Shown in pieces: positions 44,977 to 54,262 of a stretch of DNA of 64,000 nt. The DNA comes from Peribacillus simplex (GTDB lineage Bacteria; Bacillota; Bacilli; Bacillales; DSM-1321), in NCBI RefSeq assembly GCF_001542915.1, contig NZ_LNNH01000012.1, forward strand, positions 730,216-794,215, given 5' to 3'. The notes beneath the pieces are model-generated. The model had not been told where the DNA came from and searched no databases. It was given only the letters and a program-made list of their open reading frames with translations. Position 1 is the stretch's first letter. Each line of letters begins with the position of its first letter. Both the position numbers and the translations under genes were made by a program.

Positions 44977-45329
44977 CCTTCCTCCTCCTTTCTGGATTGC
45001 TTGTACTCATTAAAATACAGAACTGGAGCTTCGCGAAAGGACATATGTCCCTTATGATATTTATGTTCCCTATATATCCTTCCTATACATTGCCAAACAG
45101 CACCTCCCGGAGGTTCTCGGTCAACTAGGTTTTTCTGCAATTCATATGCTCTTTTTTTTAAAAAAGATACTTGGTTGCTTTTCACAAGTAATGCGGAATG
45201 GTTGACTTCTCTCCAAACAACCTCAATCGTTTCGTATTTATAACGAGGATCTTTACGAAAAGAGCCTAAAAAAGAGCCCTTCCTTACGATAAGCGATTTA
45301 CATCGCCTCCCATAGGGAAGAAGCTCCAT
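44973..45329 (-). CDS. Hypothetical protein upstream of the DUF606 operon
   Basis: 118 codons from ATG 45329: MELLPYGRRCKSLIVRKGSFL, then ETIEVVWREVNHSALLVK and PPGGAVWQCIGRIYREHKYHKGHM. It is basic and has no signal or membrane segment. Its stop overlaps the next gene's GTG (GTGA), which supports translation. The ribosome site before the ATG is poor, and I do not recognise the family. Confidence 0.45.
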   Translation of the reverse strand: MELLPYGRRCKSLIVRKGSFLGSFRKDPRYKYETIEVVWREVNHSALLVKSNQVSFLKKRAYELQKNLVDREPPGGAVWQCIGRIYREHKYHKGHMSFREAPVLYFNEYKQSRKEEEG

Positions 45330-45403
45330 TATTTATTTACGTAGTCCGTTATTTCGGTGAACGGACGATTAAGCAGTTGTTTTCACCCTTCAGAAAAAGG
45401 CTT

Positions 45404-46147
45404 TTATACTGCTGTATAACCGCCATCGACAATAAGGCTTGTGCCTGTGACAAATGATGCATCATCACTTGCAAGAAAGAGAACTGCTTTAGCCACTTCC
45501 TCGGCTTTGCCCAACCGGCCGATCGGATGTAAATCGATCAAATCTTGCCTTAAGTCACCCTGTGCTGCCGCAATGAGCGGTGTATCAATATACCCTGGGC
45601 AAACGGCATTGACGCGTATCCCTTCTTTGGCATAAGTCGTACCTAAAGTTTGGGTTAGTAGCTTGACCCCGCCCTTTGCAGCGGAATACGCCGTTACCCC
45701 AGGTTTTCCGGCATGGCTATGGATGGAGCCTGTATTGACGATGGCTCCGCCTGTCCCTTGTTTTTGCATTTGCTGTATCGCATATTTATCTGAAAGGAAG
45801 ACGCCTGATAAATTGATATCAATCGTTTTTTGCCATTGCTCATAGCTCAACTCATGGATGTTTCCATCCCTTGCAATACCCGCATTCGCAAACATGATAT
45901 CCAGCTTCCCGTATTGGCTGACGGTTTTTTCAATCATATTCTTTATGTCCGGTTCACTCGTCACATCGGTTTTGACAAAAAGAGTATCGTACCCTTTTCC
46001 ATTTAACTCATCAGATACTGCTTGTCCATGATCAGCAAAGTCAGCAATGACAACCTTTGCACCCTCTGCTGCAAATAATTGCGCCGTGCTGGCCCCAATC
46101 CCACTCGCTCCGCCGGTTACGATTGCCACTTTATCTTGTAATCTCAT
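45404..46147 (-). CDS. SDR-family oxidoreductase (second of a pair)
   Basis: A 247-residue classical SDR. MRLQDKVAIVTGGASGIGAS binds the nucleotide; Asp after strand 2 (VVIADFAD) suggests NAD. NAGIA, TGSIHS and YSAAKGG supply the catalytic set, and the end SLIVDGGYTAV is the family norm. It is similar to cyclopentanol or 2,5-diketogluconate-type dehydrogenases; substrate unknown. The start is the ATG at 46147 with AAGGAG 8 bases upstream. It is 49 bp after a second SDR and they form one operon. Confidence 0.88.
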   Translation of the reverse strand: MRLQDKVAIVTGGASGIGASTAQLFAAEGAKVVIADFADHGQAVSDELNGKGYDTLFVKTDVTSEPDIKNMIEKTVSQYGKLDIMFANAGIARDGNIHELSYEQWQKTIDINLSGVFLSDKYAIQQMQKQGTGGAIVNTGSIHSHAGKPGVTAYSAAKGGVKLLTQTLGTTYAKEGIRVNAVCPGYIDTPLIAAAQGDLRQDLIDLHPIGRLGKAEEVAKAVLFLASDDASFVTGTSLIVDGGYTAV

Positions 46148-46196
46148 TCCAAACACTCCTTCGGTTTTAGTTTCTTTCCACTGCAGCGGCAGCCCC

Positions 46197-46952
46197 TTAG
46201 CGAGCTGTCGCTCCGCCATCAATCACAAATTCCGTGCCGGTCGTATAGGAAGATTCATCGGAAGCAATGAAAAGCACCGTATTCGCCACGTTTTTGACAG
46301 TGCCCAGATGTCCTAACGGAAATTCTTTACCCAATTCATCTTTTGAGCTGCCCGTTTGCTCTGAAGCATAGTCTGCCATCCCGGTATCGATATATCCTGG
46401 ATGAATCGAATTCACTCTGACTCCCGTTGAAGCATATTCGATGGCAGCGTCTTTTGTCATGACCCGGACCGCCCCCTTGCTTGCTCCGTAAAGAACATGT
46501 CCCGGCGCCCCGATCAAGCCTGCAATGGATGATGCATTGATGACCGATCCTTTATTTTGTTTCGCCATCAATGGCATGATATGTTTCATTCCCAAAAACA
46601 CGCCGGTCACGTTAATCGACATGAGCCGGTTCCATTCCTCAAGTTTAATCTCCGTAACCGGTTTAATGATATAAATGCCCGCATTATTGAATAGAACATC
46701 GACTTTCGCAAATGCATCAATCGTTTCCTTTGCAACCTTTTTCCAATCTTCTTCGCTGCTGACATCGTGGCGAATGAATATCGCTTCTCCTCCGATCGCT
46801 TGAATGTCCTTTACAGCTTGATCTCCGGAATCCTGGTTAATGTCAGTAATGACGATTTTTGCTCCTTCACTAGCGAATAATGAAGCGGTTTCTTTCCCGA
46901 TGCCCGTTCCCCCGCCAGTAATGATAGCCACTTTGTTTTCAAGTCTTTTCAT
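46197..46952 (-). CDS. SDR-family oxidoreductase (first of a pair)
   Basis: A 251-residue classical SDR with TGGGTGIGKETASLF, VVITDINQDSG (NAD-type Asp), NNAGIY, INASSIAG and YGASKGA, ending TEFVIDGGATAR. About half its positions match its neighbour. The start is the ATG at 46952 with GGGGGA upstream. It is divergent from a LuxR-type regulator, which probably controls the pair. Substrate unknown. Confidence 0.88.
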   Translation of the reverse strand: MKRLENKVAIITGGGTGIGKETASLFASEGAKIVITDINQDSGDQAVKDIQAIGGEAIFIRHDVSSEEDWKKVAKETIDAFAKVDVLFNNAGIYIIKPVTEIKLEEWNRLMSINVTGVFLGMKHIMPLMAKQNKGSVINASSIAGLIGAPGHVLYGASKGAVRVMTKDAAIEYASTGVRVNSIHPGYIDTGMADYASEQTGSSKDELGKEFPLGHLGTVKNVANTVLFIASDESSYTTGTEFVIDGGATAR

Positions 46953-47066
46953 TTCATCAGATCCCCCTTTATTTTTTCCCATGCTCCAAATCCCGAAAAA
47001 ATCTGGAATCCTCTTCCCTAGAGGTTTCCCTTGGCGATGAATCGTATACAAGCAATGAAAGCCGCG

Positions 47067-47091
47067 ATAACCCTTTCAATGAAAGGGTTAT
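47067..47091. promoter_or_regulatory. 25-bp perfect palindrome in the SDR/LuxR divergent region
   Basis: ATAACCCTTTCA-A-TGAAAGGGTTAT, 12-base arms with one central base, about 115 bases before the SDR start and 160 before the LuxR start. It is a strong operator candidate for the adjacent regulator. Confidence 0.6.
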
Positions 47092-47096
47092 GACCA

Positions 47097-47124
47097 TTAA
47101 TAAGCTTCCTTTAATAAGCTTCCT
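47097..47124. repeat. 14-bp direct tandem repeat (two copies)
   Basis: TTAATAAGCTTCCT occurs twice in tandem, right after the palindrome. It may be two half-sites of a regulator or a simple duplication. Confidence 0.6.
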
Positions 47125-47248
47125 TGTATGTCCATATCTATATTTTACTCCTCATATTCTGAAATACTATCCTATAAAATGCTGTATAATAAGAAGATAT
47201 CCCCCCCTTTTTATAGGGGTATTCAGTTATTGAGGAGAAGAACTTCCC

Positions 47249-48388
47249 ATGACCCAATCCATCCATCCTTATGAAGAGATAACGTTTCAACAATTCGTGT
47301 TATTCATAAAAAGCCATAATAAGCAGATTGAAGAGAATATAAATATATACTTGAACCTGGAGCCATTCATCAATGAACCTGAACGAATCACGATTCAAAC
47401 ATTATTGGATTCATTCTTACTCTTTTTATCCTCTCAAAGCATCGAAGACATCAAGGATTCTCATGAAAACCATATCGACACGTGGCTACAATCGCATTTA
47501 TCGATGATAAATGCGAATCATTTCAGCATGTTTCGGCTAATTTTTGAAAAAGCCATCGTCACCTTGATGGTCAATCTGAAACATACCCATACCATCTCCA
47601 TCTTAATGTATCTATTTTCGATTTTCTCCCAGCTTATCCATAGCTTTAACAAATGGGATGCTGACAAGCCAAAGCAATATTCCAAAACCGAACAGGAAAA
47701 TGCTGAACTTATCAGGCTGCGCTTACTGGACCAATTGGATGAACTTTTAATCCACTCAGCAGGCGTCAAGGATTTTGCCTATATCCTAAAAAAATGCGAA
47801 GAGTTCTTTCATTATAAAAGATGTGTTTTTTATGCTTATATCCCTTGGTCCAACCAATTCCACGGCACCATCGGGTTGGAACTTCCAAAGGTACAAAGCA
47901 TGAGAGGCCAGCTAAGCGCAAAGCAGTCCTTGGTTTTCAATTCGAAAAAGCCTGTATTTCTAAAGGATCCGCATCCTTACATCAAAGAGGAGCATATAAG
48001 GTTATTCAACCTGTCCTCCGTCATTTTTGTACCGATCTTTCATGATCGGCAAGTGTTCGGTTGGCTGACATTCGATCAAATAGGGGTGGAATTCGATTAT
48101 GTGAAAGAAGATCTCCTATTGCTCGAGCAGGTTGGAAAAAGGCTAGGTTTATATTTATCCAGGAAGGATGATGAGGTGATACAGGATACAGACCTCCAAT
48201 TGACCGAACGGGAGTCCATGATTTTGAACTTGCTTGCAGAGGGACATAACAATAAGAAAATGGCCGATTTATTGCAATTAAGCGAGCATACGATAAGGGA
48301 CTACGTGAGCAGCTTAATGACGAAGTTCAAGGCTAAAAACCGAACTCAAGTCGTGGTTCATGGATTTCGCAATGGTCTCCTGAAATAA
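47249..48388 (+). CDS. LuxR-type transcriptional regulator with GAF-like domain
   Basis: A 379-residue regulator. Residues about 1-150 are helical and unassigned. Residues 170-305 look like a GAF domain (FAYILKKCEEFFHYKRCVFYAYIPW, SSVIFVPIFHDRQVFGWLTFDQ). Residues 315-379 are a LuxR HTH (LTERESMILNLLAEGHNNKKMADLLQLSEHTIRDYVSSLMTKFKAKNRTQ). It lacks a receiver domain, so it probably senses a small molecule or works downstream of another protein. It is divergent from two SDR genes. A decayed copy of its 3' end lies near 51970-52060. Confidence 0.85.
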   Translation: MTQSIHPYEEITFQQFVLFIKSHNKQIEENINIYLNLEPFINEPERITIQTLLDSFLLFLSSQSIEDIKDSHENHIDTWLQSHLSMINANHFSMFRLIFEKAIVTLMVNLKHTHTISILMYLFSIFSQLIHSFNKWDADKPKQYSKTEQENAELIRLRLLDQLDELLIHSAGVKDFAYILKKCEEFFHYKRCVFYAYIPWSNQFHGTIGLELPKVQSMRGQLSAKQSLVFNSKKPVFLKDPHPYIKEEHIRLFNLSSVIFVPIFHDRQVFGWLTFDQIGVEFDYVKEDLLLLEQVGKRLGLYLSRKDDEVIQDTDLQLTERESMILNLLAEGHNNKKMADLLQLSEHTIRDYVSSLMTKFKAKNRTQVVVHGFRNGLLK

Positions 48389-48504
48389 TGCAAATGATTT
48401 ATGAAAGCTGCTGCACATCTATCGGAAATAAAGCCCCCCCCCATTTTCAAACAATGGGGGAAGCTCGGAAACCGCTTCCCGCTTTCTGCACTCTCCAATA
48501 AAAA

Positions 48505-48532
48505 AAAGACCGGAATTTTCAAAACGGTCTTT
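48505..48532. terminator. Terminator after the luxR-type gene
   Basis: AAAGACCG and CGGTCTTT arms, preceded by a run of A. A second small hairpin (CCCCCATT / AATGGGGG) lies at 48434-48458. The same hairpin with altered loop appears beside terC at 52129-52156. Confidence 0.75.
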
Positions 48533-48947
48533 GCTCCAAACCAATGATATTGACACATCCAAGCGATGATCCTGATTTTCTTATTGAAACTGTACGGAGC
48601 TATATGTTCAGGACATTATTCTTCATCATACATCGATAAAGTTTCCAATCAATAAATTGGATATTCGGTCTCCTTCCGCCCCTTTTATAATGCGAATGAA
48701 ATGCGTGGATTCTTCCAAATTCTCCAGTACAATATAGAAGAAACTGGTCCTTTTCACAGAAGTATTCGCAGAATTCAGAACCGATTATATGGCGGATTAA
48801 AGATTCCAATTGGAAATCCATTCTAATTTTCATGTGTACTTTTTTATAAAAAGAAAAAAAGATAAAGAGGGAGAACAAATCATGGATGACTTGTTCCCCT
48901 CTTTATTAGCGTCCCTGGATATGCATGACAATGGAATGTGACGCGAT
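48533..48947. other. Gap with remnant terC-side sequence
   Basis: The sequence around 48540-48630, including CATTATTCTTCATCAT, parallels the terC 3' end at 52165-52250, so it looks like what is left of a duplicated terC end. A 92-codon minus-strand frame at 48600-48878 lacks a ribosome site and is not called. Confidence 0.4.
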
Positions 48948-50372
48948 TCAATTCTTTAATTCTTCTCTTTCTCTGAACTCTTTTCCTGCTGGTTTTTGAT
49001 CCGTTATTTTAAAAGAAATGAGGAGGCTAATCAGTGAAAGTACAGCGATGACAATAAATGAGATTTGCGCGCCATACATATCAGGATGTATGATCTCGGG
49101 ACGCGCTTGAGCATTTTCGGTAGCTGTTGTCATAACAGTTACAAGTATCGCTGTACCTACAGAAGCGGCAATCATTTTCATCGTATTATCCATAGCTGCA
49201 CCATGAGCAATTAACCGTTTAGGAAGCTGGTTTAAGGCTGCCGTTGAAACAGGCATCATAACCATGGCCAATCCGAACATCCGAATGCTATACACGACCA
49301 TAATAAATGTGAAGCTTGTCGAAGGACCAACATCCATATAAGTAAAGGAGGAAGCGGTTATGATGAGTAATCCACCCATAACCAACCACCTCGCCCCAAT
49401 CCGATCAAAAATACGTCCAATGAATGGGGACAGTAATCCGGTAATGAGGGCTCCAGGGAGTATAGCTAACCCAGCTTCAAACGCAGTAAATCCGCGCATA
49501 TTTTGCATAAATAGCGGGATGAGTGTTTCGGCTCCTATCAGCCCCATAAATGTAATGGCTCCAATAATGATAGCATACGGAAATAATGAATACGTGAACA
49601 CTCGGAACTCCAGCATTGGATGCTTCAATCTCAATTGCCTTTTGATAAACCAAACAAGTGAAATCGTTCCAATGCCTAGGGATATGATCGTACTCCCGTC
49701 TGTCCAGCCATAATTACCTGCCGCTGTGAATCCATACAATAATCCACCGAAACCCATGGAAGATAAAACAATAGAGAGCACATCCACTTTTGGTCGTGTA
49801 ACTTCTGTTACATTTTTTAAAGCGAAGTACGCAACGATGATATCAATAATAGCAACTGGAAGAATGATAAAGAATAATACCCTCCAAGAGTAGGTCTCCG
49901 TAACCCAGCCCGATAAAGCGGGACCAATAGCAGGGGCGAAGGAAATGACCAGCCCAACCAACCCCATAGCCGCACCCCGTTTTTGAACCGGGAAAATCAT
50001 GAGGAAGACTGTTTGCATTAAAGGGAGCATGATACCGGCACCGCTCGACTGAATGATCCGTCCTAGAAGCAGCATCCCAAAACTAGGGGCTAGCCCCGCA
50101 ACCAAGGTACCAATAGCAAAAATCCCCATGGCTGAAAGGAAGAGCTGCCTGGTGGTAAAGCGCTCCAGTAAAAACGCGCTCACAGGAATCATAATCCCAT
50201 TAACCAGCATAAAAACGGTAGTTAGCCACTGTGCACTATTGGCTGTAATATCCATTTCCTTCATTACAGGTGGAATCGCGGTAATCATTAAGGTTTGATT
50301 CAAGAGCGCAATAAACGTACCCGCAAGCAACAGGGCAACAATTGTTGAATGTTTTCTATTTGTTAAATTCAA
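48948..50372 (-). CDS. MFS multidrug exporter, DHA2 family (LmrB/YhcA-like)
   Basis: A 474-residue drug:H+ antiporter with about 14 membrane segments. Motif-A-like RFTTRQLFLSAMG follows segment 2, and segment 5 has the motif C GLVISFAPAIGPALSGWV. It starts at a TTG (50372) with GGAGGT 6 bases upstream. Similar B. subtilis proteins export lincomycin and related compounds; the actual range is unknown. No regulator gene is adjacent. Confidence 0.88.
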   Translation of the reverse strand: MNLTNRKHSTIVALLLAGTFIALLNQTLMITAIPPVMKEMDITANSAQWLTTVFMLVNGIMIPVSAFLLERFTTRQLFLSAMGIFAIGTLVAGLAPSFGMLLLGRIIQSSGAGIMLPLMQTVFLMIFPVQKRGAAMGLVGLVISFAPAIGPALSGWVTETYSWRVLFFIILPVAIIDIIVAYFALKNVTEVTRPKVDVLSIVLSSMGFGGLLYGFTAAGNYGWTDGSTIISLGIGTISLVWFIKRQLRLKHPMLEFRVFTYSLFPYAIIIGAITFMGLIGAETLIPLFMQNMRGFTAFEAGLAILPGALITGLLSPFIGRIFDRIGARWLVMGGLLIITASSFTYMDVGPSTSFTFIMVVYSIRMFGLAMVMMPVSTAALNQLPKRLIAHGAAMDNTMKMIAASVGTAILVTVMTTATENAQARPEIIHPDMYGAQISFIVIAVLSLISLLISFKITDQKPAGKEFREREELKN

Positions 50373-50551
50373 TTATGGACCTCCTTTACGATTGGAAAAA
50401 AAACATACTTTTGTAGATTACATGAATTCACCTCAGGTAACCACCCATTTGCTGTTATACTAACCTGCCTCTTTTTAGTTCCATAAGAAAATAGCTGCCT
50501 TAAAGACAGCTTCCTTCAGTTAACACACCCTTTAGTTCCATTAAGGGATGA

Positions 50552-51094
50552 CTACATGCTCCAATCCTTGGCTAACATACCGTAAACGATATGGTCAACA
50601 TAATGGGTATACAGCCATTCTGCTTGTCTGATACAACCTTCATTAACAAAACCTAACCTTTCAGGAATCCCCCTGCTTTTCTGATTCTCCAAGGCAACCC
50701 TAACCTCCACTTTATCCAGTTTCAATTCTTTGAATGCATAATCAGTCAATGCCTTAGCCACCCTTGTCATCATTCCATTTCCTTGATATTCTTCTCCGAG
50801 CCAATAACCCATATATGCCGTTTTATTTGACCAATTTAATTGGTTATAACCTGCAACGCCAACAATTTGTCCCTTATGCATAATACCTGTATTGACGCTC
50901 TTGTTTTCAGCAAAATCTCTTAAACAAACCTGAATGAACCCTTTTGTATCTTCAAGTTCTTTTGTATGATCCAACCAAGGAAGCCATTCTCGCAGATATT
51001 CTCTGGATTTATTAGTTATTTCGAAAACTCTTTCTGCATCCTTTGCTTCCAACAGCTTCAATAAGAACTCCTCATCTATTTTATGTAAGAACAT
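50552..51094 (-). CDS. GNAT acetyltransferase, RimL/YdaF type
   Basis: A 180-residue protein close to YdaF-like ribosomal-protein serine acetyltransferases. It has REYLREWLPWLDHT, GVAGYNQLNWSNKTAYMGYWL, the acetyl-CoA loop YQGNGMMTRVAKALTDYAF and VALENQKSRGIPERLGF. The probable target is a protein N terminus. It has a GGGGG-type ribosome site before the ATG. Confidence 0.9.
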   Translation of the reverse strand: MFLHKIDEEFLLKLLEAKDAERVFEITNKSREYLREWLPWLDHTKELEDTKGFIQVCLRDFAENKSVNTGIMHKGQIVGVAGYNQLNWSNKTAYMGYWLGEEYQGNGMMTRVAKALTDYAFKELKLDKVEVRVALENQKSRGIPERLGFVNEGCIRQAEWLYTHYVDHIVYGMLAKDWSM

Positions 51095-51252
51095 ACTGAA
51101 CCCCCTGGTCTTTCTATTGTAATGTTAAATCACTTGTTTATTGCGGAGCCACCCTGCCCCATAAAAAGAGCTGTCTTCAGCTAAAGCACCCGTTTGTCTA
51201 GAAGGATCAGGATTGCCACAGCACCCCCTTTTACATCTGAATCGGAACTGAA

Positions 51253-51719
51253 TTAGCTCGGATCAGCATTTCGTCTATACCAATCCTCCAATGAGATCTC
51301 TCCAAGGGATTGCTCAAAATCCAATCTCAAAGGAGCAATCAACTCAAGCGAATTCCGTCTGGGTCGTTAAAATAAATAGCTGCGTGAGCCTGTGGATTGT
51401 TATCAAGAACTAAAGGTTGGTGTTCTTCGGTTAAGTCAAAGGCTGTACGAATCTTGATACCCTTACTATTCAACCAAGCTTTTGCTGATGTCATGTCCTC
51501 CATATCCATTCGTAAAGCTACATGTCGTATGGAAGGATGGTACGGAATTTCCACTTGGTTTGCTTCCCATAGACCAAGCCAACTTTTGCCTTTCTCAAGC
51601 CAGAAGAAAACTACTTTTTCACTCTGATAGGCAATTTCCAAATCCAATTTTCCATAAAATTTAATGGAGTTTTCAAGATTACTTACAGGTAAATGTGCTT
51701 CGTAAAGACCTTTTTTCAT
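51253..51719 (-). pseudogene. VOC-family protein with frameshift near the C terminus
   Basis: From ATG 51719 (GAGGTGGGA upstream) the frame runs 126 residues to DPDGIRLS and a TGA at 51339. The next frame continues with ELIAPLRLDFEQS, then EISLEDWYRRNADPS, to a TAA at 51253. That is the tail expected after DPDG in this VOC subgroup. A single missing base at about 51345 explains the break. The first domain is intact (YEAHLPVSNLENSIKFYGKLDLE, PSIRHVALRM), so the short product may still fold. An assembly error is possible. Confidence 0.7.
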
Positions 51720-51964
51720 TTCTCGTCCCACCTCGTTTTGCTATCTATAATTTTCTAATATTTACTGTATCATACTAAATTTGGATTTCGAAGAAATTAG
51801 CTCGAATCAAATCATCGTAATTTTTGGAATTGAATCAGGACTTTGTTGAACTAACATGCCCCATTCATTCCATAAGAAAAAGGCTGCCGCAGCAACCCCT
51901 GTTATTGAAGTAATGCACCACCCTTTAGTTTATTATCATTTATTTTAAAGATGCATGAAACAAT

Positions 51965-52128
51965 TAACAGACATTGTGAATTACTTGCAGGGAGACATAA
52001 CAATCGAGCATCCGATAAGGGAGTAAGCGAGCAGCTTAATGACCATATTCAAGGTTAAAAACCGGTCCCTATCAAATAATGGGGCAAGCTCAAAAACCGC
52101 TTCCTTCTTCCTGCACTTTCCAACAAAA
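51965..52128 (+). pseudogene. Decayed copy of the luxR-type gene 3' end
   Basis: Segments GGAGACATAACAAT, CGAGCATCCGATAAGG, GAGCAGCTTAATGACC and TTCAAGGTTAAAAACCG align in order with 48238-48340 of the intact gene, with internal deletions. The downstream AAACCGCTTCC...CTGCACT stretch also matches. No protein can be made. Confidence 0.7.
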
Positions 52129-52156
52129 AAAGACCGAAATATTCATATCGGTCTTT
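52129..52156 (-). terminator. Terminator of terC
   Basis: AAAGACCG / CGGTCTTT arms followed by seven T on the minus strand. It is the counterpart of the hairpin at 48505-48532. Confidence 0.8.
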
Positions 52157-52239
52157 ACTCCAAACCAAATGCCATTGATCCTTCCAAGCACTGACCATGA
52201 ACTTCTTGATGAAGCTGAACGGATCTATTGATCAGAAAA

Positions 52240-52986
52240 TTATTCTTCATCATTTTTTGCCGTTTTATCTTTAGACAAAAACCAGCCACCCAAGGCAATA
52301 AGAAGCATGACTGACCAAAAGATTATATTCCAGATGGGTCCCTCTACAAACTCGTGTGAAATGATGTGCACGGATGGATGCGCGAGGGTATGCATAAGTA
52401 ACTTGACCCCAACCCAGCCGACAAGTAACATGGCTGCAGTCTCGAGACTCGGGCGCTCCGTCAATATCTTAACGAAATAACCTGCTGCAAAGCGGATGAC
52501 AATCAAGCCCGCTATCGCACCTAGCAGGATCACGATGAATTTAGCTCCATCCATGCCACCGATATTCCCCATCGGCGTATCCGGCAACGCCAAAACAAGA
52601 GCGACTGCCGCTAAAATCGAATCAACGGCAAAGGCGATATCGGCCAATGCTATTTGCGCAACGGTCATGCGGTAGCTTTTCCCTTTTTTATCATTTTCCT
52701 CATGATCCCTTTTCAGTAAATGTTTTAAAGAAATGAAAATCAAATACGCTGCACCGATCGCTTGAACTTGCCAAACGTGGAAAAGGTACGAAATGATGAA
52801 AATGGCACCAATCCTAAATATAAAAGCTAAAAGCAATCCGATATTAATCGCTTTTTTTTGCTGCCCCTCTGGCAAATGCTTTGACATGATGGCTAATACC
52901 AATGCATTATCAGCAGATAATAAACCTTCTAAAAATATTAAAATAATTAACACCCATCCATACTCCAGTAATAAAGTAAGTTCCAT
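52240..52986 (-). CDS. TerC-family membrane protein (Mn efflux/metalation type)
   Basis: A 248-residue membrane protein with about seven segments. Acidic intramembrane motifs LEGLLSADNALVLAI and ALADIAFAVDSILAAVAL supply the paired Asp residues of TerC. B. subtilis TerC proteins YceF and YkoY export manganese and metalate secreted enzymes (established), so the same is likely. The ATG at 52986 has GGGGG upstream. No yybP-ykoY riboswitch core is visible in the 200 bases upstream. Confidence 0.85.
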   Translation of the reverse strand: MELTLLLEYGWVLIILIFLEGLLSADNALVLAIMSKHLPEGQQKKAINIGLLLAFIFRIGAIFIISYLFHVWQVQAIGAAYLIFISLKHLLKRDHEENDKKGKSYRMTVAQIALADIAFAVDSILAAVALVLALPDTPMGNIGGMDGAKFIVILLGAIAGLIVIRFAAGYFVKILTERPSLETAAMLLVGWVGVKLLMHTLAHPSVHIISHEFVEGPIWNIIFWSVMLLIALGGWFLSKDKTAKNDEE

Positions 52987-53188
52987 ATTAGCCCCCTAAG
53001 TGATTCATTCATAAACCTATAAGAAAGCTACCCTGTCTTAGATCCCAATTCGATCGAAGGATAAAAGTCATTCCGGCTTTTTCTTCACTAAATATTGTCC
53101 CATTGAAGCGGATTTCTTATTCAAACTCTCCTGTCACGATACTCGGCAACTCTATACTATATTCCTTTATGCTTACACTAAGTTCCAG

Positions 53189-53959
53189 TCACTTAATCCA
53201 TAATTTTTGACCGATATAAATTTTGTTCGGATCTTCAATCCCGTTAAGACCGACTAACGACGATACGGTCGTTTCATATTTTTTGGCAATCCTGCTAAGC
53301 GTGTCGCCTCCCTTTACGATGTATATGGAGGATGGTTCTTCGTATTCACTCGACCTAGCGGGTGCCTTAAAGGCATTTATAGTCTTGGAAAAATCTCGAT
53401 AGGCAATATTTAAATCCACCTTCGTCCCGATGCCATCCACTTTTCCTGAATCGGAATGCTGCCAAATGTCTGCGCTCCGTCCCAGAATGCTGTTGTAGCG
53501 GGCAATCCACAAGGGATAATTAGCCAACCTTGATTCATCCAACGCATTTTCAAGAAAGGATTTTCCCGTATAAAGCATGGCAGCATGCCCGGCTCGTTCC
53601 ACTGCTTCCAGAAAAGCAATGGCCGCATCCGTCAGTGCATGTTTTCCTGTCGCTTTTTTATTCTCTTCAAGGTCAAGCACCAGAGGATAATTTAAAGCAA
53701 TGGAACAAATCGCATCCAAAAAGTAGGCGGCCTCAGTCCTTGCTTCTGCCACATTGGAAAATTTGGCATAGTGATAAGCCCCCACCTTCAAACCCGCCGC
53801 CAAAGCTTTGGGGGCATTTTCCTTAAAATAGGAAAGCTTAGAATAATTCGTTCCCTCCGTTGCTTTGATGAAAACAAACTGAACTCCATCCTTTGCAACC
53901 TTCCCCCACTGGATTGCACCCTGCCAATGCGATACATCAATGCCCTTTATATGTGTCAT
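53189..53959 (-). CDS. GH25 lysozyme with C-terminal LysM
   Basis: A 256-residue muramidase-like protein. Residues 1-190 form the GH25 barrel: [44 protein letters not shown] (catalytic Asp/Glu) and DLNIAYRDF. Residues about 210-256 are one LysM ([29 protein letters not shown]). It has no signal peptide, so it could be a spore or prophage-type enzyme acting from inside or released by lysis. It would cleave MurNAc-GlcNAc links in peptidoglycan. Confidence 0.9.
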   Translation of the reverse strand: MTHIKGIDVSHWQGAIQWGKVAKDGVQFVFIKATEGTNYSKLSYFKENAPKALAAGLKVGAYHYAKFSNVAEARTEAAYFLDAICSIALNYPLVLDLEENKKATGKHALTDAAIAFLEAVERAGHAAMLYTGKSFLENALDESRLANYPLWIARYNSILGRSADIWQHSDSGKVDGIGTKVDLNIAYRDFSKTINAFKAPARSSEYEEPSSIYIVKGGDTLSRIAKKYETTVSSLVGLNGIEDPNKIYIGQKLWIK

Positions 53960-54262
53960 CTAATCAAGCTCCTCTTGTTCAATCGTGTGGATATGTATTC
54001 GTTCGCAACAATCATATCTGATTATGTTATCAAACTCTTCTCTTCTATTTTAGGTATTCGTTTTATTATCCATACCCCATTTCCCGTCCTCTAGACACAT
54101 ACTGTACGGATAGCATAGACTGGAAACTTTCAAGAAAGAGGGATTGTTTCCATCGTGTAATCGCTAATCTCTTTCATCTGTCATTTTAGCGTAACGAATA
54201 TAACCCATACAGGCTTCATATGATGAGGGGAACAATAGTTGAAAATTAAAGGAGGATGTGTA

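Noticed and set aside
48600-48878. 92-codon minus-strand frame
   Set aside because: No ribosome site; part of it overlaps sequence paralogous to the terC end, so coding is unlikely.
52987-53188. yybP-ykoY manganese riboswitch upstream of terC
   Set aside because: Expected for some TerC genes, but the conserved core sequences are not visible.
54100-54262. SigB promoter for the general stress protein gene
   Set aside because: A GGCTTC...GGGGAA pair is present but its spacing is about three bases too short.
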